This document shows positions 16,263 to 23,988 of a stretch of DNA of 37,307 nt, piece by piece. This stretch comes from Candidatus Bipolaricaulota bacterium (GTDB lineage: Bacteria; Bipolaricaulota; Bipolaricaulia; RBG-16-55-9). The translations under genes and the position numbers were made by a program. Where the stretch lies: positions 1-37,307 of the forward strand of contig JAHEOA010000032.1 of assembly GCA_018609825.1 (NCBI GenBank). The letters run 5' to 3'. Under the pieces are notes generated by a model that was not told the origin of the DNA, ran no database searches, and saw nothing but the letters and a program-made list of their open reading frames with translations. Position 1 is the first letter of the stretch. Every line of letters begins with the position of its first letter.

Positions 16263-17079
16263 CGAAGCGAGAGCCCTGCTCCGGCGACGCTAGGCGTTCG
16301 GCGATCCACAGCGTCGCCCCGCCGGTCGCCTCCGGGACAAGCGCCGGCCGACCGTCCGACATCGTCTCTTCCTCAAACGCCACGTCCTGGCCAACCCAGA
16401 CGGATCGGAGCCGTTCCCGATCGTCCGTGGCCAGAACGAGTCGGAGGGAACGGTTGTCGTCGGCGTCGACGGATCCCGCCTGAACGACCAACGTTCCGCG
16501 TCCGAATTGCGACGGGCCGTCTGGAGGATTGCCGCCCAGAAGCTCGGCGTAGCGGGTCCTCGTCTCGGACCGAACCGCCGCGAGGATCGCCTCGACGCGC
16601 AGATCCGTGCCGATGCCGGATTCGGGCTCCGGCACCCGGACCGATCGGGGCGTCACGTCCTCGATGAGAAAGGGGAGTCGTGGGTCGTCGGGATGCGCGG
16701 TCCGCCAGGCGACGCGCTCGCCGTCGGGCCGCTCGCGCTCGCCCGGCACCGGCTCGCTGATCCCGAGCCCCCGGCCGCGAATTCGAGCCACGTCGCCATC
16801 GAGATCGTCCGAGTCCAGGGCGAACAGCGCCAGTCGATCTTCACGTTCTAGCGCCGCGAGGACTTGATTCGTGTGCGGGTGCTGGCTTGCCAAGGCGCGA
16901 TCCCAGACGCCCATCAGCTCGAGATAAAAGCCGTCGGCCATGGGCACGAGCGCGTTGTGCGTGCCGTGCTGTGGGTGCGTGCCGCCCCGAACGACCTCGA
17001 AGCCGAGCCGACGATAGGTCCGCATGCCCGTCTCGAGGTCGTCGACGGCGATCAGCGCGTGGTCAACGCCGATGATCAT
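16252..17079 (-). CDS. VOC superfamily (glyoxalase-like) protein
   Basis: This encodes 275 residues with two tandem beta-alpha-beta-beta-beta halves. The start GVDHALIAVDDLETGMRTYRRLGFEV is the classic VOC opening with the first His ligand. GTHNALVPMADGFYLELMGV supplies the acidic ligand, and the second half (about 175-275) has TLVVQAGSVDADD. The pattern resembles the Glyoxalase_3 (PF13468) family of unknown substrate. It may be a metal-dependent dioxygenase, isomerase or binding protein; no specific reaction is supported. It lies downstream of a small membrane-protein gene, with a 16-base tandem duplication between the two. Confidence 0.8.
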   Translation of the reverse strand: MIIGVDHALIAVDDLETGMRTYRRLGFEVVRGGTHPQHGTHNALVPMADGFYLELMGVWDRALASQHPHTNQVLAALEREDRLALFALDSDDLDGDVARIRGRGLGISEPVPGERERPDGERVAWRTAHPDDPRLPFLIEDVTPRSVRVPEPESGIGTDLRVEAILAAVRSETRTRYAELLGGNPPDGPSQFGRGTLVVQAGSVDADDNRSLRLVLATDDRERLRSVWVGQDVAFEEETMSDGRPALVPEATGGATLWIAERLASPEQGSRFVSA

Positions 17080-17092
17080 GGGGCGCTCATCG

Positions 17093-17124
17093 CGGACATC
17101 TCAACTGACGGACACCTCAACTGA
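17093..17124. repeat. Tandem 16-base duplication at the end of the small membrane-protein gene
   Basis: Two adjacent 16-base units (17093-17108 and 17109-17124) differ at one position: CGGACATCTCAACTGA and CGGACACCTCAACTGA. Each contains, on the minus strand, the stop-containing stretch TCAGTTGAG. The functional stop of the membrane-protein gene lies in the second unit. Confidence 0.8.
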
Positions 17125-17452
17125 GGCCCCAGAAGGCGAGCGCGACGAGCAGGATGGAGATCACGAGCCGCGTCAGGTGGTGCGTCGCCGTCAGGCGGCC
17201 ATGGCGGGCCAACCCGTTCTTGATCGCCAGAATGTGCATGCCCATGAGGCCGAAGATCAACGCGTACGGCGCCACCTCGACCGCAAACAGCAGCAGGACG
17301 GACGCACCGATGATGAGAAACCCGGCGAAGGTCAAGGCCCACATGGCCCAGGGTTGAACGGCCCGCGTCTGGAATTGAGCGACGCCCGCCAAGGCGATGG
17401 AGGCGCCGTAGAGGCCGATCAAGGTCGCTGCGATGCCCAGGACAAGATCCAT
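17117..17452 (-). CDS. Small four-helix membrane protein of unknown function
   Basis: This encodes 111 residues from the ATG at 17452, which has a perfect AGGAGGT 5 bases upstream; an in-frame ATG at 17530 would add an unlikely N-terminus. Four hydrophobic segments are visible at about 4-25, 34-58, 62-77 and 90-110. The only longer polar loop (about 78-89) is basic: IKNGLARHGRLTATHHL. I do not recognise the family. It sits between the methyltransferase and VOC genes, all on the minus strand, and may be co-transcribed with them. Confidence 0.75.
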   Translation of the reverse strand: MDLVLGIAATLIGLYGASIALAGVAQFQTRAVQPWAMWALTFAGFLIIGASVLLLFAVEVAPYALIFGLMGMHILAIKNGLARHGRLTATHHLTRLVISILLVALAFWGLS

Positions 17453-17539
17453 GCTGACCTCCTCAAATCCGTGACCGAGGTCGTCGCCGCCCTCTGTGTT
17501 GATTGTGCCAATCCGAGGCACAGGGGACAAGGGAGTCCG

Positions 17540-18256
17540 TCAACCGAACAGGGGCGCGACGCCGATGTACAACCCGCGCCCCATGAGCCCATCCGGGTCA
17601 TGCTCTACGTGCAGTTGGGCCTGCTCGAAGGCCGCCCGATAGTCGTCGCGGGTAAACAGCCCAAGCTCGTGGCGCTCCGCAAAGTGTTCGACGCCCTCGG
17701 GGGTGCCGACCAGATACTGGAAGTCGAGGATGGAGACGCTCCCCTCGCGCCGGCTGTGGTTGACGCGCGCGATCTTGAGATCGGGCTCGTCGACAAACAG
17801 CGCACCGACATGGCGATCTTGCCAGTCTTCGGGCAGGATCCACGGCTCGACGATCAACAGACCGCCCGGCGCCAGATGCCGCGCCATGTTGGCCACGGCG
17901 GCATTGAGCCGATCGTGGGTTCGCGCGTAGCCGATGGAGCTGAACAGGCACGTGATTAGGTCGAACCGCCGATCCAGGGTGAAGTCGACCATGTCGCCCT
18001 GATAGAACGGCACGTCGGGGCAGCGCTCGTGCGCGATGCCCAACATGCCCTCGTCGATGTCCAGGCCGATGGGATCGAAGTCATGCTTGAGATGGGCCAT
18101 GTGCAGCCCCGTTCCGCAGGCCACGTCGAGCCAGGCGTTGCCAGGGGATTGGCGATAGCGCCGCACCAGGCGGCGAAGCCGGTCGGCTTCCGCAGCGTAG
18201 TCCTTGCCCGAGTGGGCGTAGAGCGCGTCGTAGAACGCGGCAGAATGAGCAAACAT
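17540..18256 (-). CDS. Class I SAM-dependent methyltransferase
   Basis: This encodes 238 residues. Motif I is NAWLDVACGTGLHMAHL (about 40-56), followed by the acidic ribose-binding strand IGLDIDEGMLGIA and by GDMVDFTLDRRFDLITCLFSSIGY. LAPGGLLIVEPW is motif III. The overall pattern, with the N-terminal FYDALYAHSGKDYAAEA helix, resembles small-molecule and sugar N-methyltransferases. The true substrate is unknown. There is no good ribosome-binding site at the ATG at 18256, but it starts 11 bases after the M20 peptidase stop, so translation is likely coupled. Confidence 0.85.
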   Translation of the reverse strand: MFAHSAAFYDALYAHSGKDYAAEADRLRRLVRRYRQSPGNAWLDVACGTGLHMAHLKHDFDPIGLDIDEGMLGIAHERCPDVPFYQGDMVDFTLDRRFDLITCLFSSIGYARTHDRLNAAVANMARHLAPGGLLIVEPWILPEDWQDRHVGALFVDEPDLKIARVNHSRREGSVSILDFQYLVGTPEGVEHFAERHELGLFTRDDYRAAFEQAQLHVEHDPDGLMGRGLYIGVAPLFG

Positions 18257-18267
18257 CGGCGCGTCGC

Positions 18268-19638
18268 TCAGCGCACGTCCAGCGTCTCCATGGCGACTTT
18301 CGACAACACCCGCACGCCCAACTCGAGGCTTTCACGATCGATCCGCTCGTTGTCGTTGTGGATGAGTCCCGCGCGCTCCGCCAACGTCATGCGGTTGGTC
18401 ATCGGCGTGAGCCCATAGGCGATCGCGCCGATGTCGCGCATGAAGCGCGAATCCGTGGCTCCCGTCAGCATGTAGGGGATCGGCTCGGCGCCCGGAATCT
18501 CCCGGCGAACCGTCTCCTCGATCGTCCGATAGAACGCGTGATCGATCGGCGATTCGCTTGCTTCGTTGGCCTGCAGCGTCTCCAGCTCGATCGTGACGTC
18601 GAGATCGGCGGCAATCGAGTGGAGAACCTCCTCGATCTCGGCCTGCGAATAGCCGGGGACGTAGCGGAAGTCGAGCACGAACTCGCAGGCGCCGGGAATG
18701 ACGTTCTCCTTCAGCCCGGCCTCGATCTGGGTGGGCGAACACGTGGTGCGCAGGAACGCGTTGACCATCCAGGGGCTGATCGGCGTGCCCGCGAAGAGCG
18801 CCTTGAGATCGGGCTCCGCGTCGCCGTCGAGCAGGGCCCTGGCGACCTCTTGGCCTTGGGGCCCGAAGGCGGGGGCAGTCGTCTCAAAGAACGCGCGGAT
18901 CGCGGGCGAGACCCGCTTCGGGAACCGATGCTCGGCAATGCGCCGAATGAACGCCGAGCTCTTCACCAGCGGGTTGTCGTCGTGCGGCATGGACCCGTGG
19001 CCCGCGGTCCCCGTCACGCGGACCTTGACCCACCAGAGCCCCTTCTCCACCGTCTCGATGGGATAGAACGTCTGCTCGCCCAGCTGGAGCGGCATGCCGC
19101 CCATCTCGTTCAGCACGTAGTCGGCGCGGACCTTGTCAGGGTGGGCCTCCGTGAGCCAGCGCGCGCCATGGGTCCCGCCCATCTCCTCGTCGGCGACCGC
19201 CAGGAGGACGAGCTCGCCCGCGAAGTCGAGATCGGCCCGCTTGAACAGCGCGAAGGCGAGCGTCTCCATGGCCGTCATCGACTTCATGTCCAGGGCGCCG
19301 CGGCCCCAGACGAAGCCGTGGTCGTCGATGGCACCGCTGAACGGCGGCTGCGCCCACGCGTCAGCATTGGTGGCGGGCACGACGTCGGTGTGCGAGAGCA
19401 GCATCAGCGTCGGCCCGGGCCGAGAGCCCTCCAGTCGAGCGAGCACGTTCGTCCGTCCCGGCGCCTTCTCCAGGAACTCCGAGTCGATCCCCTCGTTCTC
19501 CAGGAACCGTCGGAGGTGCTCGGCGGCGGCCCGCTCGTTGCCGGGCGGGTTGGTCGTGTCGATCTGCAAGAGTTCCGACAGGAGTCGCGTGGCTTCCTCG
19601 CCCAACGACGGCCAGTCGACGTCCGCGATGGCGGTCAT
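18268..19638 (-). CDS. M20 family metallopeptidase/deacylase
   Basis: This encodes 456 residues. Zinc ligands are visible in order: the His of MLLSHTDVVP, the Asp of WGRGALDMKS, the Glu pair of ADEEMGGTHGAR, and a late His in AGLIHNDNERI. The dimerisation domain includes VTGTAGHGSMPHDDNP. The closest types are ArgE/DapE/CPG2 and the carboxypeptidase PM20D1-like branch, so it removes an amino acid or acyl group from a small peptide or N-acyl compound. AGGAGG lies 7 bases upstream of the ATG at 19638. It has its own promoter, divergent from the SDR gene. Confidence 0.9.
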   Translation of the reverse strand: MTAIADVDWPSLGEEATRLLSELLQIDTTNPPGNERAAAEHLRRFLENEGIDSEFLEKAPGRTNVLARLEGSRPGPTLMLLSHTDVVPATNADAWAQPPFSGAIDDHGFVWGRGALDMKSMTAMETLAFALFKRADLDFAGELVLLAVADEEMGGTHGARWLTEAHPDKVRADYVLNEMGGMPLQLGEQTFYPIETVEKGLWWVKVRVTGTAGHGSMPHDDNPLVKSSAFIRRIAEHRFPKRVSPAIRAFFETTAPAFGPQGQEVARALLDGDAEPDLKALFAGTPISPWMVNAFLRTTCSPTQIEAGLKENVIPGACEFVLDFRYVPGYSQAEIEEVLHSIAADLDVTIELETLQANEASESPIDHAFYRTIEETVRREIPGAEPIPYMLTGATDSRFMRDIGAIAYGLTPMTNRMTLAERAGLIHNDNERIDRESLELGVRVLSKVAMETLDVR

Positions 19639-19672
19639 GGCGTCGCCTCCTTGCGCGCAGGGAGTGAGCGCC

Positions 19673-19702
19673 ATTGTAAACGCGACGGTTCGACCGAACC
19701 AA
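19673..19702 (-). promoter_or_regulatory. Promoter of the M20 peptidase operon
   Basis: TTGGTT (19702-19697), an 18-base spacer and TACAAT (19678-19673) lie about 35 bases upstream of the M20 ATG on the minus strand. Confidence 0.55.
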
Positions 19703-19717
19703 GCGGATCGCCGGCGT

Positions 19718-19746
19718 TTGCGCTCCTCTGGGCGCCCGACTACGAT
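19718..19746 (+). promoter_or_regulatory. Promoter giving a leaderless or near-leaderless SDR transcript
   Basis: TTGCGC (19718-19723), a 17-base spacer and TACGAT (19741-19746) end 9 bases before the ATG at 19756, so the transcript would begin within about 3 bases of the start codon. There is no Shine-Dalgarno sequence. Confidence 0.55.
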
Positions 19747-19755
19747 CAAGGCGTC

Positions 19756-20499
19756 ATGGCCGACTCGCGCATCGCACTCGTCACCGGCGCCAGTCGCGGC
19801 ATCGGCGCGGCCACCGCGCGAAGACTCGCCGAGCAGGGGTGTGACGTGGCGGTCAACTACCATCGGAACCGCGCAGCGGCGCAAGCCGTCGTGGAGACGA
19901 TCGAAGAGCAGGGCCGTCGCGCCGTCGCGATCCAGGCTGATCTGGGGGACATGGACGACGCCGAACGGCTCGTTCGCGAGACCGCCGAGCAACTCGGCGG
20001 GATAAGCGTGCTCGTCAACAACGCCGGGCACGTCGCCCGCGCGAGGCTGGATGAGCTGACGCTGGAGGAGTGGCGGCGCATGATGGCGGTGACGCTGGAC
20101 GGGGCGTTCGTGGCCAGCCAACGGGCCGCCGAGCACATGACCTCGGCCGGTTGGGGTCGGATCGTCAACGTGTCATCATTGCGCGCCATGGCCGGCTACG
20201 GGCGCGGCGCCCACTACGCCACGGCCAAGGCCGGCCTGCTCGGCTTCACCAAGGCGCTCGCCACCGAACTCGGCCCGCATGGGATCACGGTCAACACGGT
20301 CTCGCCTGGCTACACCGAGACCGACATCACCCGCGAAGCCATTCGGGCCAAGGGCGACGAGATCCGCGCCAAGATCCCCGTCCGAGACGTCGCCCAACCC
20401 GACGAGATCGCCGCGTGCATCGCGTTTCTGTGTAGCGACGCCGCCGGCTCCATCAACGGCGAGACGATCAACGCCAACGGCGGCCTCTACATGGCCTGA
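19756..20499 (+). CDS. SDR family oxidoreductase (FabG-like 3-oxoacyl reductase)
   Basis: This 247-residue classical SDR has the cofactor motif LVTGASRGIGAATARRL, the structural LVNNAGHVARA, the catalytic Ser in IVNVSSLRAMAGYG and the YxxxK pair in HYATAKAGLLGFTKALA. NTVSPGYTETDI and a final SINGETINANGGLYMA follow the FabG pattern. The basic residues after the second strand (YHRNRAAA) favour NADPH. It could reduce 3-oxoacyl-ACP or another ketone; the motif set alone does not decide. The Lnt gene follows after 3 bases, so the two are one operon. Confidence 0.9.
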   Translation: MADSRIALVTGASRGIGAATARRLAEQGCDVAVNYHRNRAAAQAVVETIEEQGRRAVAIQADLGDMDDAERLVRETAEQLGGISVLVNNAGHVARARLDELTLEEWRRMMAVTLDGAFVASQRAAEHMTSAGWGRIVNVSSLRAMAGYGRGAHYATAKAGLLGFTKALATELGPHGITVNTVSPGYTETDITREAIRAKGDEIRAKIPVRDVAQPDEIAACIAFLCSDAAGSINGETINANGGLYMA

Positions 20500-20502
20500 C
20501 CC

Positions 20503-22005
20503 ATGGGACCTCGCGCGCTTCTGGCCGGACTGTCCGGCGTGTTGCTGGCGCTCGCCATGCCGGGGGCCGACCTCGGCCCGCTCGCCGCGGTCGCGCTCGT
20601 CCCGCTCGCTTACGCCCTCAACCATCGATCACTTCGGAGCGGGTTTCGGATCGGCCTGATCGGCGGCGCGGCGTTCTTCGGCGTGCTGGTGCACTGGCTC
20701 TACACGCTCTGGGATTTCGCCTCCATAGCCGTCGTCCCGGCGTATCTTGGGCTCGTCGGCTACTTGGCCCTGTATTGGGGCGCGTTCGGGGCGGGCTTCG
20801 CCTGGCTGTCGCAGCGCCTCGGGTCGTGGGCGCTGGCACCGGCCGCCGCCAGCCTCTGGACGGTGCTGGAGTGGATCCGGGCCCAGGGACCGTTCGGCTT
20901 CCCGTGGGGCCAAGCGGCCGACGCGCTCTATCAGATGCCGAGCGCCATCCAAGCCAGCTCGCTCACAGGGATTTGGGGCGTGTCGTTCCTGATCGTCCTG
21001 GTGAACGCGCTTTTGGCGCAGGGATGGGCCCGCCGGCGTTGGCCCGAGCCCCTGGTCGCGCTCCTCATCGTCGGGCTGACGCTGGCCGGCGGGTCGTTCA
21101 CGTTGCCATCGACGTCCGAGGCTGCTGAGGCACGAAGGGTCCGGATCGTGCAGCCGAGCATCCCCCAACGCATTCGCAGCGACGCGAGCCAGCTGGCGGA
21201 GTTCCGCTCGATCTATCGCGAACTGATGGGCCAAATTGACGCCGCCGACAGCGACCTGACCATCCTGCCCGAGTCGATCCTGCCCACCTACGTGCTCGAC
21301 GATTCCGATGTCCGCTCCCTGCTGACCGCCTGGGCCCACGAGAACAACCAGACGTTGCTGTTCGGCACCTACAGTCGCTCCGAGGGCGCGACGTACAACA
21401 GCGCCGTGGCCGTCTCCTCCGAAGGGAAGGTCGCGGACACCTATCACAAGACCCACCTGGTTCCCTTTAGCACGGAGTATTTTCCGGGTAAGCCGCTGCT
21501 GCGCCGGGTGGGGCTGTTCGATCTCATCCCGGTCGGCAACCGACTCGGCCTGATCGAGCCCGGTCAGGGCCATCGCTCGCTGCGGACCGACATGGGCCGA
21601 ATCGCCACGCCGATCTGCTTCGAGTCGATTTTCCCCAGGATCGGCCGGACGTTCGCGCGCAACGGAGCCGATCTCATCGTGATCGTCACCAACGACGCCT
21701 GGTTCAAGACGAGCTGGGCCCTGCCCCAACACTTCGCCAAGGCCGTCTTTCGGGCGGTGGAAACCCGACGCGACGTGGTCCAGGCCGCGAACTCGGGAAT
21801 CTCGGGCGTCGTGAACGCCCAAGGCCGTATCCGGACCCGCTCGTCGATAAACGAGCGGACCGTGCTCGGGAGCACGGTCCGCTTCCATGATCGGGAGACG
21901 CTCTACACCCGCTGGGGCGATTGGTGGATTGGGCTGAGTGCGCTCTATCTGGCCATCGTGTCGATCAGTTCCTCGATCCTGGGTCGTCGACGCCGGCCGG
22001 ATTGA
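20503..22005 (+). CDS. lnt: Apolipoprotein N-acyltransferase
   Basis: This encodes 500 residues. The N-terminal 200 residues hold six or so membrane helices, with FGFPWGQAADALYQ and the GIWGVSFLIVLVNA segment typical of Lnt. The periplasmic nitrilase-like domain (about 210-460) has the catalytic triad in ILPESILPT (Glu), YHKTHLVPFSTEYFPG (Lys) and TPICFESIFP (Cys). VTNDAWFKTSWALPQHFAKAVFRAVETRRDVVQAANSG marks the end of the domain, and a final helix follows. The enzyme adds the third acyl chain to lipoproteins, so it suggests a diderm or lipoprotein-rich envelope. Its 3' end overlaps a convergent lipoprotein gene by 41 bases. Confidence 0.94.
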   Translation: MGPRALLAGLSGVLLALAMPGADLGPLAAVALVPLAYALNHRSLRSGFRIGLIGGAAFFGVLVHWLYTLWDFASIAVVPAYLGLVGYLALYWGAFGAGFAWLSQRLGSWALAPAAASLWTVLEWIRAQGPFGFPWGQAADALYQMPSAIQASSLTGIWGVSFLIVLVNALLAQGWARRRWPEPLVALLIVGLTLAGGSFTLPSTSEAAEARRVRIVQPSIPQRIRSDASQLAEFRSIYRELMGQIDAADSDLTILPESILPTYVLDDSDVRSLLTAWAHENNQTLLFGTYSRSEGATYNSAVAVSSEGKVADTYHKTHLVPFSTEYFPGKPLLRRVGLFDLIPVGNRLGLIEPGQGHRSLRTDMGRIATPICFESIFPRIGRTFARNGADLIVIVTNDAWFKTSWALPQHFAKAVFRAVETRRDVVQAANSGISGVVNAQGRIRTRSSINERTVLGSTVRFHDRETLYTRWGDWWIGLSALYLAIVSISSSILGRRRRPD

Positions 22006-23212
22006 CGTTGGTGCCCGACGTCGTGAGCGGACCGGTCACGGAGCCCAAGCTGTTGGGATCCAGTTTGAAGATCTGCGGGGTCCCGTTCCGGTCCGAGACG
22101 AAGGCGATCTCATTCCCGCCCGGCAACCAGAACGGATCGTAGTCGGCGGCCGAGTGAGCCATGACCTGGCGGATCCCCGTGCCGTCCGCGTTGATCACGA
22201 ACAGATCCAAGTTGCCACTGCGATCGGAGACGAACGCGATCTGCGTGCCGTCCGGCGACCAGGAGATACCGCGGGCGTCGGGCGTTGTGCCGGTCAATAG
22301 CGTGCCGTCGAAGCCGTCGTCGTCGGCATTGTCGGTCAGCTTCGTCAGGCCGGAGCCGTCGGGACGGATCTTGAAGAGCTCGTAGTCGCCGTCCCGGTTT
22401 GACGCGAACGCGATCCAGTCGCCGTCGGGCGACCACGACGGGGACAGCGCCTGACTGCCGCTCTGCACGCTGACCGTGCTGATCAGTCCGCTGCCGAAGT
22501 TGAATGTGTAGACGCCATAGAAGCTGCCGACGTGGTCCAGATCGGAGGCGAACGCCACCTGGTCGCCGCTGGGGTCCCACGACGGCTGGAGCTCCGCGCT
22601 GGCCGTCTGGGCGCCCGTATGGTTGACGGGCAGCGTGCCGTCGGGTTGCGACGTGAACAGATCGTAATTGGCCGTGTCTCGATCGGACGCGAACGCCAGC
22701 TCTGTGCGCGTGCTGGGCAACAGCGCGGGGAAGATGTCCGACCCGGCATCCGACGTCACTTGCGCCTGGTTGGCGCCGTCGGTCCCCATGGTGAAGATGT
22801 CGTCGTTGCCCGTCCGGTCGGAGCTGAAGAAGATGCTCGCCTCGCCGACGTTGACGACGAGCGAGTCGGTCGCCTTGCTGCCCTGGTTGTCCGTAACCGT
22901 CAGCGTCACCTGGAACGTCCCTTCGCTCTCGAAGGTGTGCGACGGCGTCTGGCCCGAACCCGTGTCGCCGTCGCCGAAGTCCCAACTGAACGACGCGATC
23001 GTCCCGTCCGCGTCGGATGACCCGCTGGCGTCGAAGTCGACCGTCAACGGGGCTTCTCCCTGCAACGGGCTTCCCGTCGAATTGGCGATCGGCGGCTGGT
23101 TCAACAGCGCGGGGCATCCGGTCAAGACGACGCCCAGCCCGACCATCAACAACGGAATGAACGCGCGCCCGCGGAGCGCGAAGCGGCGCGACTGTCTCGG
23201 GGTCTGATTCAT
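21965..23212 (-). CDS. Lipoprotein with one PKD domain and a TolB-like beta-propeller
   Basis: This encodes 415 residues. The signal peptide has a basic n-region (RQSRRFALRGR) and a lipobox LTGC ending at Cys33. The PKD domain (about 38-122) shows APLTVDFDASGSSDADG, SWDFGDGDTGSG and VTLTVTDNQGS. The rest is a WD40-like/PD40 propeller of repeated WSPDGDWIAFASNRDGDYEL-type blades, as in TolB. It would be anchored to a membrane on the outside of the cell and bind a protein or sugar. The ATG at 23212 has AGGAGGG about 9 bases upstream. It converges on lnt, which would mature it. Confidence 0.88.
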   Translation of the reverse strand: MNQTPRQSRRFALRGRAFIPLLMVGLGVVLTGCPALLNQPPIANSTGSPLQGEAPLTVDFDASGSSDADGTIASFSWDFGDGDTGSGQTPSHTFESEGTFQVTLTVTDNQGSKATDSLVVNVGEASIFFSSDRTGNDDIFTMGTDGANQAQVTSDAGSDIFPALLPSTRTELAFASDRDTANYDLFTSQPDGTLPVNHTGAQTASAELQPSWDPSGDQVAFASDLDHVGSFYGVYTFNFGSGLISTVSVQSGSQALSPSWSPDGDWIAFASNRDGDYELFKIRPDGSGLTKLTDNADDDGFDGTLLTGTTPDARGISWSPDGTQIAFVSDRSGNLDLFVINADGTGIRQVMAHSAADYDPFWLPGGNEIAFVSDRNGTPQIFKLDPNSLGSVTGPLTTSGTNVNPAGVDDPGSRN

Positions 23213-23390
23213 GGGTGTAGGCCCTCCTCGCGAGTCTCTCGAATCATATCGTTCTCCAACGCTAGGGCCCGAGCGCCGCCGGCCCAAGGACCGGGGTCAG
23301 ACCCCCCTCTCCACTCTGTCTGCGGACCGGGTGATTCGTGTCGGGTCGTGCGTGGGCAGGCGTCCGGCTAGACTGACGCCGAGGGCCGAG

Positions 23391-23420
23391 TGAAACTTCA
23401 GCAGCGGTTGGTTGTATATC
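23391..23420 (+). promoter_or_regulatory. Possible ECF-type promoter of the secreted-protein operon
   Basis: TGAAACTT (23391-23398), about 16 bases and TATATC (23415-23420) resemble the AAC-containing -35 element and spacing of ECF sigma promoters, directly upstream of the ECF sigma gene. Autoregulation is common for such genes. The match is short and the call is tentative. The rest of the gap from 23213 holds no gene; a minus-strand TATGAT (23248-23243) may be the -10 box of the lipoprotein gene. Confidence 0.35.
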
Positions 23421-23439
23421 ACGGGTGAAGGGAGCGGCG

Positions 23440-23988
23440 ATGGGACAAGGGGAGCTGGAACTGCTACAGGAGACGATGAACGGCAACCTTGAGGCATGGG
23501 GAGAGATCGTGAGACGCTACCAGGACGCCACCTACGGCATCGCGCTCGGCATTTTGAAGAACTCGGCGGACGCCGAGGACATCGCGCAAGATGCGTTCAT
23601 CCGTGCGTACCAGAAGCTCGATCTCTACGACATGTCGAAGAAGTTCTCCACCTGGCTGTTCACGATCACGGCCAACCTGGCCAAGAACCGCCTGCGGCGC
23701 GAGCGCTTCCTGGCACCGCTCAAGGACACGGTCCCGCTGTTCGGCGGCGAGGATCCCGCCGAGGCCGCCGAGCGCGACGAGCGACAGACGCTCGTTCAGG
23801 AGGCGCTGGCGTCATTGGATGACAAATACCGCATGCCGCTGGTGTTGCGCTTCTACGGCGAGCTCGACTATCGCGAGGTCGCCGAGGCGCTCGGCGTTCC
23901 GGAAGGGACGGTTAAGACGCGCATCCACCGCGGCAAACAGGCGTTGAAGGATCGACTGACGGCGAAAGGGGTGACGGACCATGCGTGA
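23440..23988 (+). CDS. ECF-family RNA polymerase sigma factor
   Basis: This encodes 182 residues. Region 2 (about 20-85) has NLEAWGEIVRRYQDATYGIALGIL, then ADAEDIAQDAFIRAYQKL and FSTWLFTITANLAKNRLRRE. Region 4 (about 120-175) has ALASLDDKYRMPLVLRFYGELDYREVAEALGVPEGTVKTRIHRGKQAL, the helix-turn-helix that reads the -35 element. There is no region 3, as in all ECF factors. I chose the ATG at 23440, with AAGGGAG 5 bases upstream; a GTG at 23425 is possible. The stop overlaps the next gene by 8 bases, the usual layout of a sigma/anti-sigma pair. Confidence 0.93.
   Translation: MGQGELELLQETMNGNLEAWGEIVRRYQDATYGIALGILKNSADAEDIAQDAFIRAYQKLDLYDMSKKFSTWLFTITANLAKNRLRRERFLAPLKDTVPLFGGEDPAEAAERDERQTLVQEALASLDDKYRMPLVLRFYGELDYREVAEALGVPEGTVKTRIHRGKQALKDRLTAKGVTDHA

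Noticed and set aside
17076..17342. A possible frameshifted duplicate gene or fusion across the 16-base duplication
   Set aside because: This frame is only an alternative reading of the small membrane-protein gene, whose own frame has four clean hydrophobic segments and a perfect ribosome-binding site.
18358..19755. Long plus-strand reading frame extending upstream of the SDR gene and antisense to the M20 gene
   Set aside because: The extension has no family features. The SDR motif starts at 19756 and has its own promoter; the minus strand encodes a complete M20 enzyme.
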